From NCBI GenBank assembly GCA_958510875.1, contig OY294070.1, forward strand, positions 1,364,001-1,428,000: a stretch of DNA of 64,000 bases, in the 5' to 3' direction. The first letter of the stretch is position 1, and every line of letters begins with the position of its first letter. Below the pieces are notes generated by a model that did no database searches, was not told where the DNA came from, and saw only the letters and a program-made list of their open reading frames with translations. Of this stretch, positions 22,441 to 33,599 are shown one piece after another. The position numbers and the translations under genes are program-made. Source of the stretch: Endomychus coccineus (taxonomy: Eukaryota > Arthropoda > Insecta > Coleoptera > Endomychidae).

Positions 22441-22910
22441 GAATCATCATCAAGTCGTTTTTTCCAAAAGCGAAGTCCTGACCTGCGATTGTAGAATTGA
22501 AAAGGAAATTTCACGCTATTACATCTAAAATGTATTACAATTTATCAAAAAAAAAATGTAAGCAAAAGTATAGTAAAACAGATCAATATTTCGCCCATTA
22601 TCTCATCAAAATTGCCTATCGATTTATGGCTCCAATGCCATTTCTTGTTCTTTCCTCTACAATGCTAGTATTTTCTGGCATAAGAACATGTTCAGTCAAA
22701 TAGTCAATGTGCATTAACAAAACAAAAAGTGGAATTGTCAAAATGAGGGTTTTATTGTTCAATTACTGAGCAAAACATTAAATAAGATTAACTGGTCTTT
22801 TTTCTAATTTTACTAAATTTTGGATGTTATGGTGGGAAATTTCCTTTTGCATTTTTCAATTACATGCCGGGACTTCGTTTTTAGAAATTTCGACTTTGAT
22901 GATTTATAAT
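22440..22910. mobile_element. short inverted-repeat (MITE-like) element
   Basis: ATCATCAAGTCG...GCGAAGTCCTGACCTGC...TTGAAAAGGAAATTTC (about 22,446-22,513) pairs with the inverse GAAATTTCCTTTTGC...GCCGGGACTTCG...CGACTTTGATGAT (about 22,828-22,902). Arms are about 70 bases, 310 bases apart. Exact ends and target duplication are not clear. Confidence 0.5.
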
Positions 22911-23469
22911 AAGATGGAAAACCGATAAAAAAAACACAGGTCCATATTCGTATTCAAAAAATTCCACTGAAAATAGTGCAAAAAGTGTATATTTGTTGCA
23001 CGATGCATAAAATTTACAGCTCGAGCGCTGCAAATATAGTTTTTCTACTCTAATGTCAAAAATACTTAAAATTTGCATTGTTGATTACGAAATTAATTTA
23101 TGATTAGTTTTCATAGAAAATTTATTTAATAACAAAAGCTCTCATTCGTAATTATCAATAAACATCAGCGTTTGACGATGACAACGTCTACAATTACTTT
23201 CTAGTTGCCAAATTGAAATTATGAATATTTTGTTGTATAAAAATGTTGATATAATAGAACACTTATCACTTATATTATAGAAACACTAACGTGACTGTAG
23301 TTTTGCGCAATTAGCGTGTCATCTTAAAAAAAATACTATGAACATGACACCCCAGTTGTCAAAACTATATTTAATGTTTCAAATGATTAAAAACAGAGTA
23401 ATAAGGGTTTTGTTATATCAATACAATAAATTATTCACATCAATTTTTTTCTACAAACAACCTCTTGCA

Positions 23470-24810
23470 AATATTATTAATAACTCTTATCCATTAAAAA
23501 TACTGTTCAAGTACTACCAAGTAGCCATCATCAAAGTAAACTAAATTATAAATCAAAATGTGTCTATTTAAATACTATTTGGGGATAATAATGCACAGAA
23601 GGGCTTACCTCAGCTGGCTATTTAATAAATTACTTTTTCGTTTATACATTTCTATCCCTTCTAAATTACCGAGATATTTGTTTTAAAAGTGATACATTTT
23701 CTTGAAAAATTCAAAATATGTTAGTTTAACGTTGATTTCTCACCATTATTTATTTTTCTTTATATCGGCAAAATGTTTCTTATAACGAGTTAAAATGTTC
23801 CTTCTAGTTTGACCCACATAGCATTTTGAACACCACTCACAATTGATTTTGTAAATCTTGGATTTGTCTAAATCGGAAACTTTATTAAAGCTGTTGGTTG
23901 CCTAAACGGTGTTTTAGCTTGTTCTTACATCTATAAACTGGTTGTATTGCAAATTTAGAAGACAAATTATGAAATTTATTAATTACTGAAGAATGTTTAG
24001 TTAAACTTTTGAATTTTATTGAAGTATTTGAAGGTAATGGCTCTAATTTGGTTTTTTGGCTACGTTCTAATTTCCTTTTTGATTACAAATTAAATTGTTA
24101 ATCAAAGATTTGTGGTAACCATTCATTGTCCAACGCAAATGACTGAAATTTCTCAACTTCAAATTTCAAAATTATAACAACGAAGTTGAGAAACTTGAGC
24201 AAATTGCGTTGGACAATGGTTACCACAAATCTTTGATCAATACTTTAATTTCTAAACAAAAAAGGAAATTGGAACAAACCCAACTAACTAAATTAGAGTC
24301 ATTACCTTCAAATACTTCCATAAAATTCAAAAGTTTCACTCATCATTCTTCAATAATTAATAAATTCCGTACTTTATTTTCTAAATTTGCTATAGAACCA
24401 GTTTATAGAAGTAACAACAAGGTAAAACCCCGTTTAGGCAACACCCATAAAGCTTCCGATTTCGACAAATTCGGGATTTACAAAATCAATTGTAATTCGT
24501 GTTAAAAATGCAATATGGGTCAAACTAGAAGAAACAAACATTTTGCCCATATAAAGAAAAGTAATGGTGAAAAATCAGTGGTAGCCAAACATATTTTGAA
24601 TACAGGTCACACCACCATTTTTCAAGATCACTTTTAAAACACAGTTCAGACAAATATCTAAGTATTTTAGAATGGATGGAAATGTGTGAATGTAAAAGCA
24701 ATTTATTATTTGTAATTTATAATTTAGTTTACTCTGATGATGTCCTCAGTAGTTTAATAGCATTTTTAGTGGATAATTATAATATATCCACAATGTGAAC
24801 CCTTTATATT
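23470..24810. mobile_element. two inverted Penelope-like family 2 ends, head to head
   Basis: The minus-strand half (about 23,470-24,175) and plus-strand half (24,180-24,810) are inverted copies meeting near 24,178, where CATTGTCCAACGCAA and TTGCGTTGGACAATG face each other. The plus half encodes PLE residues (24,209-24,505, GIYKINCNSC) then a stop, then GQTRRNKQHFAHIKKS to about 24,640: a GIY-YIG domain with a TAA at the CxxC. Both halves end in the family-2 terminal region with deleted hammerhead cores. Confidence 0.8.
24730..24752 (+). ncRNA. hammerhead motif of PLE family 2 with core deleted
   Basis: TACTCTGATGA is followed directly by TGTCCTCAGTAG. Compared with the copy at 49,960-50,001, about 20 bases holding stem II and the GAAA strand are missing, so it cannot fold into a hammerhead. 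Confidence 0.5.
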
Positions 24811-25940
24811 TTGAAATATATCGCTGTGAAACGCGCTTATCTCAATTGATAACTATGAATAAGCTTTTAGGGAAATGTCTATGGGAACTGATCATACATT
24901 GATTTTGTAATCAACAATGCAAATTGCAAATAACTTTTGACACTGTCAATAATGTTAAAAGTGCATATTTTAGAAACTGGACCTTGATTCTACAAAACTT
25001 TCTCAATCCAACCTCCCTTCTAACTCTTGTAGTATATTGTTTTGAATTGATAATCATGATGATTTTTTTTTAAATAGTAACATTTACAAATTGGCAAAGG
25101 GGGATAATACCTAAATTGTTTGAAAGATTATTTCTATACAGTTATACAGTTGTAATTGGTGATTCGATGTCTTTATAAAATGTTTATAGATTCGAATATG
25201 TTAAGTTTGAATCTTTTATGTTGCTTGTATGAAATTTTTAAGTTAATTCCTCGTTTATTACCAACACAGTTTGTTATATATGGGCTGTTTTTTCGATTGT
25301 ATGTAGAAGCTAATATCGATCAATTCTCCCCATCTCATATTATTTATGTTTCTCAAATAGTGAATAAGACTGTTGTGACGCTTGAATTCTGTCCGTTCAC
25401 CATATTTGTTGTTTATCTTGATATTAAATGCATCAAATCAGTTCAACCCCATCCCTCCAATTAAACAAACAAACTGTACATGCGATATATAAAAATCCAA
25501 GATATTCCTGATGTTTGGAACTAGCTTTAGTGCCTTTAGATGACATTTATGATATGCCTATTTTTAAATACGTTACCTACTGGATGATTTTTGTAAATGT
25601 AGTTTTTTCATGTATTGTTATTGTTTATAAAATAAAAGTTATGTATTTTTATTTAAATGAAAATATATATTTACACCTACTTGAACAAATTGTTTTCTTT
25701 ATCCTTATGTTCGTTTTACTGATCTAGTTGGGGAGAACTTCTAAAAGATAGAGGGATAGAAATAATTTATAAATTAATGACTACGAGCAATATACTTAGA
25801 GATCCTAGTAGATTTGATAAGGTGGTATATTTTACAATGTCATTGTTCAAGCGTTTTCGGGAAATAGTTGTCCTTATGCTTAATAGATGGCGCCACCTTT
25901 CAGTATCACCTCAGAAATTATACTAATAATTAAATACAAT
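24811..25940. other. no recognised gene
   Basis: Two hydrophobic frames (25,156-25,464, 102 residues; 25,515-25,727, 70 residues) have no family signature, AT-driven codon use and no splice context. They are probably chance. Confidence 0.35.
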
Positions 25941-26560
25941 TCTACCGATTGTTCCGAAAATTAGTTTCATTTATGCTCAAGAGATGGCGCCACATGTTAC
26001 AATCACCTCTGACATACCAGTTGAAATTATATAAATATAGTAGCAGGTTATTGCGGACGGTGGGCGGGCTACAGTCTTTCATACACTTATTGAACATACC
26101 TTATTACCAATATTTTTCAAGTTGTATATTATATGCGAAATGATGTTCCTGTACGTACCATCAGCGCCATCTGTGTTTCGGTAGCCAAACTTTCATATTA
26201 CAGAAACCTGTAATATGTAATTTTTAATAATTAGTTCCGAATGTGTTCCATAGATGGCGCCACCAATTACTATCATCCCACACATACTAGTTGAAATTTT
26301 ATAAAAGAAATACTTTTTGCAAATTATTCCGAGTTATGCTCAAGAGATGGCACTACAAGTTACGATCACCTCTGACATACCAGTTGAAATAATATAGATA
26401 TAATAGTAGCAGGTTCTCACACACTTGCTGAACATAACTCATTATTATTTTTCAAGTTGTATATTCGAAATGATGTTCTTGTACGTACCATCAGCGCCAT
26501 ATGTGTTTCGGTAGCCCAAACTTTCATATTACAGAAACATGTAATTTTCGTCGGTTCTTT
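25860..26560. repeat. tandem duplication, period about 360 bases
   Basis: TTATGCTCAAGAGATGGC followed by ATCACCTCTGACATACCAGT starts at about 25,973 and again at about 26,334; the downstream TACGTACCATCAGCGCCAT plus GTGTTTCGGTAGCC at about 26,153 recurs at about 26,485. A shorter related GATGGCGCCACC block lies near 25,887 and 26,254. Confidence 0.75.
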
Positions 26561-28255
26561 TGCTCTTTATAGTTCTTTTTCGGAGCATTGGGATCAAGAT
26601 GTTTAAAAAAAAGACTTGAAAATTATTGATTTTTTATTAGTAGACACATGAAAAACTAAATGTCTACACATAGCTTATGTATATGATAAGTATTCATGGT
26701 ACAAATCTATCTAGGTAAAGGAAAAAATAAAAAAACATACAGTCTCATAAAACAAATCAAATAGCTTGTAAAAAGCGAGGTAAAAAGTTTATCTAACTAA
26801 ACTTGAAATTTAAAAAAATTAGTAATTGCACAAATATACAAAAATCAAGAAAAATAACGCGTTACAATATTTGTTGAAAAATAAATGGGCACGTATTTAA
26901 CAAAAATTAAATACCATCACATCACATGACAGTTAATGTTGTATAAAGTATAGTCTATTTTAAGAAAATTTTGGATATAAAAACACATGCACTAAATTAA
27001 TTACTGACAAAATAATCACAATATAATATGGCAATTTCCTTAACAATAATATTTAAAGTATAAACAACGCATCAGACTAGTTTACATTCTACTTTTTACA
27101 ATGTTTTTAGACAATTTTCAAGATAATGTTCAAGTTTTCAATGTCCTTAATCTCCCGAGAAAATATATACACTTATTTCCTGTTTTAGTTATGTTCTCGA
27201 AGATGGAAACCTTCATCAGAATACTAAATATTAATTAATCTATGTGTATTTATTGAAATTGCATCTTTATATAATCGAAATACGTTTCTCCTACTTGTCG
27301 TTACTTCGACAATAAAATAACTGTACCTCCTTGTTCAAAAATGGACCAACTTGTTAATAAATTAATGAAATAACAAAGGAACAATCGGGATTGCAATAAA
27401 ATAGTTCAAACGCTGAGTAATTTTCGTAACTTTAATAAAATAACTATTGAAAGTATTATTTTATTCAAGTTTAGAATGGATTTTCATCACGTAATGGCTG
27501 ATTCTATTCAATTTTTGTGTAATTTTCGTTAATGTTGGAAAAATTAAATTGATTTTGGACAAACACATTTAATACAAGAATTAGATTCCATTATGAATTG
27601 TCAATATCCAATGTTATTTATAAGGACATTGAATCAAAATTTAACATTATCTTGCGCTTATTCTATGGTTTAGCCACTTGAGTATGAACTATACCAGTAA
27701 CTAATAGTAAAACACTATCATTCTCAAAACTCAACTGTTGAATATTAGGCATATCACGTCGTTCGCCACCAATACTGCAAACGCTCTTACTATTTTCATA
27801 ATTTACGGGTTAATGTGTTAATTCGTTATATTCATTGATAAGAGTAAATAAAACCAACAATGTTCACCGATTAACAGAATTATTTGGACCAACTGTGTCA
27901 TCCACAGATTTCGAGAGCGGAGTTAACAGAAAGGAAGTAGTACCACCGACTTCATATAAATTCATATTACGTCGCTAAGAACGGATTTTTCGAAATTCAA
28001 TCTCAAAGTGGTTAAAGGGAATCGATATATTTGGACATCTTATAAGCACATAACCTATACCCGACTAATCACAGCTCCATTAATCTCTATAAAATATAAA
28101 TATGAAATGTTGTTGGTATCTATGTTTAAAATTACGACAAGTTCTACCTATATAAAAATTATCACGGTCATTTAGTGTAACACAAAACGGAAAAAACATA
28201 TAAGAAAACAATGTAGAAGTTCATCTAGTAGTTTTGAAGAAGGAGTGAATTTAAT
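26561..28255. other. AT-rich, no recognised gene
   Basis: No coding signal on either strand. It holds one possible hammerhead relic (27,190-27,222). Confidence 0.4.
27190..27222 (-). ncRNA. possible hammerhead relic of a third PLE family
   Basis: On the minus strand TTCTGATGAAGG, then TTTCCATCTTCGAGAAC: a CTGATGA core strand, a weak AAG/CTT stem and an altered GAGAAC in place of GAAAC. A CTCCCGAGAA phrase nearby resembles the CTCGGGAA phrase at PLE ends. Weak. Confidence 0.2.
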
Positions 28256-28639
28256 GATGAATGAAATTGTTGCAAAGCCAGCGAGTTCTTCCAAATTCGA
28301 CGAAACCTAAGGCAATCAGAACGATATCGTTCTTACTCTAATATTAGAGCTAATCCCAGACATACTTCGGGAAAGCCCTCTGAAATCTGAAACGATGTAT
28401 TTGCCTATAATAGTTAGCAAGTATTTCCAAAATTATCCAGAAGATAGAGGTATTCGTCTGGTTACGAATTCATTGACCTTTCTAGAAGATTGTAGAAAGG
28501 TAGGAGATCTCTCCCTTTTCTATAGATATTTCTCCATGGTCGCTGTTCATCAGAAATCTCGTCTGTTTCACCATGACAGCTCAAGCTGGTCCTTCTTCCT
28601 AACAGACTTAATTTTTGTATCGAACGGCGAAGTGGAACT

Positions 28640-28735
28640 TTTTGCCTAGTGGAGGTCTTACCCTATTCCTATAACCTCCAAACCTTCAAGAACAATTAGA
28701 ATGCCTATCGTCTCTCTCAACATTCCACCGCTGAC
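28640..28735. repeat. dispersed repeat, inverted copy near 58,785-58,865
   Basis: GTGGAGGTCTTACCCTATTC, then TATAACCTCCAAACCTTCAAG and CTCTCTCAACATT are the inverse of AATGTTGAGAG-type, CTTGAAGGTTTGGAGGTTATA and GGGAAAGACCTCACTAG near 58,787-58,858. The surrounding 28,280-29,040 and 58,540-59,130 may share more, diverged, sequence. Frames here (for example 28,395-28,649) have no known domain. Confidence 0.5.
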
Positions 28736-29226
28736 TCACACGATGTTCATAGAACGTTACAGGTTTCCATTTCGTGTGGTCAAAGTATAGAGAAAAAAAA
28801 GACCTTCCAATATGTCCGATCTTATCATATCTCAATGTATTGTGTTGCAAAAAAGCTGAAAAATTAGTGAGCCGATGGCTAAATTCAATCTTTCTTGAAA
28901 CCATATCTGCCCGTGAAACCTATCAAACGAGATGTAAAAATTCGGGAACGTTGTGACTCGCAGACCGGTTATGTTTATGACTTCAACGTATATTCGGGGG
29001 AAGAGAATGAAGTAAAGACCAATTCAATCTTCAAATTACTAGAGAAACTTTAGGATTGTTAAAATCGTGCAAATTGTTGGTTTTATAAACCCTTACCAAT
29101 AAATACCCACTTTAGTTTCGATTGAATTGAACGGTACCAATCAAACTTATTACTATGTGGGCGAAGGCAATTGATAGTTCATAATGCTGAAGTGGAGTGA
29201 GTACTAACTTTTACCGTTCATAAATA

Positions 29227-29821
29227 CCGGGATATCAAAAATTATCTTGGTCAAGGGTGGTTGTGGAATCTAATACGTGTGTCTTACTTGACGTTTGAAA
29301 TAATTATGTCACTGTCACACTGACATCATCAATTACCTACAAATTTCAGTTGTAAAACAATAATGAACTACAAATTATGAAATAACGGTTTTAGTAACAA
29401 GAAAAACTAAATTACAGTAATTGTTGGAAATGTCCCCCGTTTTGTTTGATGCACATTAACTAGCGCACCCGTTCGAAAATAGGTTTCAATCATGAAAATT
29501 TTGTGCTGTGTGGTAAGAGGCTTGATTCAAAAACTGGATTAGAAAATGTCAGCACAATGACTTGACAGATTCTGACACAACAAAACATATTCACAAAAAT
29601 TTAAAGTAAGACACACGTTTTACATTCTACAACCACCCTTGACCAAGATAATTTTTAATTTGTAGTTCATTATTGTTTTACAACTGAAATAAATAGGTAT
29701 GAAATTTGTAGGTTATTGATGATGTCAGTATGACAGTGACATAATTATTTCAAACGTAAAGTAAGACACACGTTTTAGATTCCACAACCACCCTTGACCA
29801 AGATAATTTTTGATATCCCGG
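29227..29821. mobile_element. MITE with TA flanks
   Basis: Ends CCGGGATATCAAAAATTATC (29,227) and the exact inverse to 29,821, flanked by TA. The arms of about 125 bases share CTTGGTCAAGGGTGGTTGT and the TTATGTCACTGTCA block with inverses. Inside the right half a second inverse copy of the arm start (29,620-29,665) shows an internal rearrangement. No coding capacity. Confidence 0.8.
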
Positions 29822-30299
29822 TACTTAGAAACACACATAATTTGGATAGAAAAGCTCACTTCCTCAATTTTCAAAACGTTATTTCAAAAGTAAGACCCTC
29901 GCGCCTACGGCATAAATATCATCACCACTTTTTTTTCAACCAAATAAACAAGTAATCACTCGTAAAATGATAAATTTCACGACGACATTCAAATAGAAGC
30001 GTTCAATGTCAAGAATATAACGAGATCAGACGATTTTCCGCACGGAAGCTATCCTAAAATTAAACACACCCTATTTACATACAAAACCTTATCAAGCTGA
30101 AGTTTTGATTTCAATTTGTACAAGCTATAATATACAGCTGTTCGCAAATAAACGATACATTCATAAATTACCTAACTATTGGTTTAATATACAAAAATCA
30201 TCATAATAAAATGATGGGTAATTTGGAGATTGCGTCACAGAGGATGGTTACTTGTTGTTGGAACATTTTCAAACAGACCAACGGTCAAATCGGATTCAA

Positions 30300-30490
30300 C
30301 CAAGTCAACATTCAATCCACAAAATAAGGACATTTCGGCTATCAAGTAGCCATCATCAGAGTTAACTAAATTATAAATCAAAATGGGCCTGTTTAAATAC
30401 TATTTGGTGATAATAATGTAAACAATCGGTTACCCTCAGCTGGAGATGCATAAGAATTTTATAAATTGTCTTTTTTCCATCCCTTCTACA
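30300..30490 (-). mobile_element. Penelope-like family 2 terminal remnant with hammerhead-like motif
   Basis: On the minus strand the blocks match 49,885-50,001: CAGCTGAGGGTAACC, the TATTATCACCAAATAG block, the GGCCCATTTTGATTTATAAT block, then the hammerhead-like motif (30,327-30,364). No coding part. Confidence 0.6.
30327..30364 (-). ncRNA. hammerhead-like motif, PLE family 2
   Basis: Minus strand: TAACT CTGATGA, one extra T, stem II GGCTA-CTTGA-TAGCC (five pairs), GAAA, then TGTCCT. Core strands are intact; stem III would be minimal and the cleavage site is uncertain. Confidence 0.5.
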
Positions 30491-30842
30491 TTTTGGGTGG
30501 TTTTAGTGCTTACTTGTTGAAAATTCATATCTATAGAAAGTCCTCATCTGCCCGAAATGTTTATGAGTGAATTGAATTCATTTATTGGCATCTAGTCGAG
30601 AAAATTAAACACAAAAATAGGCCAAAGGTCCGAAAACTTGTGCAGTAAGATGAATCGAAATGCAGTTTTTTGCATCTGATTCCTTGATGCATTTACTCCA
30701 TTTGCCCACTTTTATAATCTTATACAAATGAGAAACTGCATTTCTGCATCGAAAAAATGCATTTTTTATGTGCAATTCTTGAAGCAAATAAAAAAAATTC
30801 ATTATTCGGTAATACATTGAGGAAATCGACCTAAATTTGTTA

Positions 30843-30925
30843 CTCGGGGGTTTTTGGGGTCGCTGAACACGAATATGTCACAAATACCATATAATGTACC
30901 TGGGGACCAGGACATCCTGGTTGCG
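30843..30925. repeat. dispersed repeat shared with 3,410-3,515
   Basis: Same-orientation copy of the GGGGGTTTTTGGGG...CGCTGAACACGA and ACCTGG...CAGGACATCCTGG blocks. Between 30,926 and 31,351 nothing else is recognised apart from a further ACCTGG-ACGCTAGGATGTC variant near 30,975. Confidence 0.5.
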
Positions 30926-31351
30926 AGGGTCATCCACGAGGTTTTTTCGAAATTGAAAAAATTTCACAATATACCTGGACGCTAGGATGTCGTGGTTGTT
31001 TAGGTCATCTCTAGGATAGGTGAACGAGCTTTTTTCATAAATAAAATTGGTTGTAGCGATATAATAAAATATGATAAGAATCGATGGACAGGTAATTGAG
31101 TTTTCATTAAAACGCATTGAATATTATCATTCATGAATACGGTGATGAAAATATTCGTCAATTTTTTTGGAAATTCAAATTAAACGTCAAGTGAAAGATA
31201 TTTTATATTCGAAATATTGTGACATTTGAAAAGATTTTATTTTGAAGCGAGTAATCAAAAATGTATGCCTATGTGTAATTGAAAAAAATGTTATGGTATA
31301 ATAAAGTTTGATATTTTGTTAAATAATTTGTAAGATATAAATATAGACATA

Positions 31352-33375
31352 CAGGGTGACATAGAAAAAAGTACCGTGCATAGTGTCAGGCGATAGATGA
31401 CACTAAAATAAGAAAAAAAGTTCCTACGAACGTAGATCCTCAACGCCTTCGTTCAAAAGATACAGGGTGTTGAATTTAAATTTTTGTTTGGTTTTTTTTG
31501 AATATTTTTGGATAAACATGTGATAATCGGACGAAATTTAGTATACAAGGGTTTTTTATCACGCTGAATTCAAATATGATCTTAGTTTTTTGATTACTGA
31601 TAGGAGGCGCCACATACAGGGTTCCCTTGTACTTCAATACATTTTATCATTCTTCTTGTTAATGATTGACGACATCTTTGAAATATTCCTGGGTTATTAC
31701 GGAATCTATCTGCCGATTCCATAATTTTTAACCATAATTGTTCTTCATTATGTATTTCCACAGCATAAACATAATTTTTCATAAATCCCCAAAATGAAAA
31801 ATCTAGGGGATTAAGGTCGGGACTACGAGCTGGCCAGGGTACAGGCCCCCCTCGACCAAACCATCTATTTCCAAATCTCCTGTCCAAATATTCCCTTGCC
31901 ACTTGAGAAAAGTGAGCTGGCGCCCCATCATGCATGTAGTACATCCTCTAATAATGTGTTTAAATCGTTCTCCAAGAAATTTCGATACAGTGCACCTGTC
32001 AATCGAAATGGGCCAATTAAGTAATTGTCCACTATACTTGCCCACACATTAATAGAAAACCCATATTGGTGACTTCGAATTACGGTTTGATGAGGAGTTT
32101 CATCACTCCAATGGTGCATGTTATGTAGGTTCAGAATACCTTCACGGCTAAAACCAGCTTCGTCAGTAAACAATATTGATGAAATGCTATTTTGTCTTTG
32201 ATTTTGCAACCATTCGCGAAATTGTACACGAGGAAAAAAGTCATGTTCCAATAGTGAATGAATTTTTTGGAAATGATATGAGCGAAGAAGTTGTTCATTG
32301 AAAATTTGTCTTACTGATTCACGGTTAACGTTTCGTACCGCTGAACTTGTTTTCCTGGTGCTTGTTCTCGGATTATTTTCCACCATTCGTAAAACAGTTT
32401 CTTCGTTTCGCAGAGTGCGACGACTTCTGGAAACCCCACCATTAACTTTTGGTTTTTTAAAACAGCCATCTTCTCCCAAACGCCTATACACGCCAATAAA
32501 TGTTTTAGCATTAGGAATCTGCCGTAATGGATATCTTTCTCGATAGATACGTTGAGCTTCGAAAGAATTTGATCTAGCTTCGCCGTAACACATAATCATG
32601 TCCCTATATTCTTCGAAAGTGTAGTGAACCATTTTTGAAAGCAATTTTGAAAAATCAATAAGAAAATCAATGAAAAACTTAAGCAACAACACAAAATACC
32701 TCTAACAATTATTACATTAGTTTGGCAAGTGTCATAGATTTCATTTGTTTTTTCGTAGCACTCTGCGAAACGGAAAAACTGTTTTACGAATGGTAAAGTG
32801 TATTGAAGTACAAGGGCAACAATTTGAACATCTTTTAAAAACTTAATGTTTTGTTTTGATTGATCATTATTTTTCATATTAAAATTTAATTATTGAAGTA
32901 TTATAACATTGTATTTGCAAATAATTTTTGAATAATTTTCGTGAATTGTCGGCTTTAGATGCATTTTTACCGGAAACCATTGCTTCTAGCGACTTAGACT
33001 AGGTATACCTTTCTTAAGCATAAAAGATGGGAAAACAAATTTTTCTGGTTGATATTGACATACAGTGTGAGGCAAAAAAGTTAGGACCGATTCAAAGGAG
33101 ATGGAACCCTGTATGTGGCGCCTCCTATCAGTAATCAAAAAACTAAGATCATATTTGAATTCAGCGTGATAAAAAACCCCTGTATACTAAATTTCCTCCG
33201 ATTATCACATGTTTATCCAAAAATATTCAAAAAAACCAAACAAAAAATTAAAATTCAACACCCTGTATCTTTTGAACGAAGGCGTTGAGGACCTACGTAC
33301 ATAGGAACTTTTTTCTTATTTTAGTGTCATCTATCGCCTGACACTATGCACGGTACTTTTTTCTATGTCACCCTA
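31352..33375. mobile_element. mariner-superfamily element with long inverted repeats and TA target duplication
   Basis: Ends CAGGGTGACATAGAAAAAAG (31,352) and the inverse CTTTTTTCTATGTCACCCTA (to 33,375), with TA outside both (31,350-31,351; 33,376-33,377). The inverted repeats run about 280 bases (31,352-31,633 and 33,100-33,375) and include a second CAGGGTGTTGAATT phrase. A broken transposase lies between them. A short piece at 32,750-32,850 encodes, on the plus strand, two separated parts of the same kind of protein joined directly (see findings). Confidence 0.85.
31594..32632 (-). pseudogene. mariner-superfamily (DD41D-type) transposase, frameshifted
   Basis: The start is the methionine at 32,632 (MVHYTFEEYRDM). 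An N-terminal helix-turn-helix region (DUF4817-like, YGEARSNSFEAQRIYRERYP) is followed by the DDE core. The first Asp is in ILFTDEAGF, the second in MYYMHDGAPAHF, the third in SPDLNPLDF; 41 residues lie between the second and third, the spacing of the DD41D group. The frame breaks near 31,930-31,944: the upstream frame ends LLEDVLHA and the downstream part resumes at MYYMHDG in another frame, with a few residues missing. The C-terminus reads into the terminal repeat (CIEVQGNPVCGASYQ) instead of the family's usual end. Not functional as it stands. Confidence 0.85.
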
Positions 33376-33599
33376 TATATGACAATAAGATAAACAAATG
33401 ACTGCAGAAAATTCATTAAATTTAATGACTAAAATAATTGTTACGTAAAAAAATATGTTTATTTAAAAAATTCTTAATCTGATAAATGGAAAAAATGTAT
33501 TTTACACGTTTTTTTTTTCAAAAATCCATGTGTAAACAATATGGAGTTTTTTTTCATATATTCCTCTTCATACAATAATATCATAGCGTAGAATTGATT

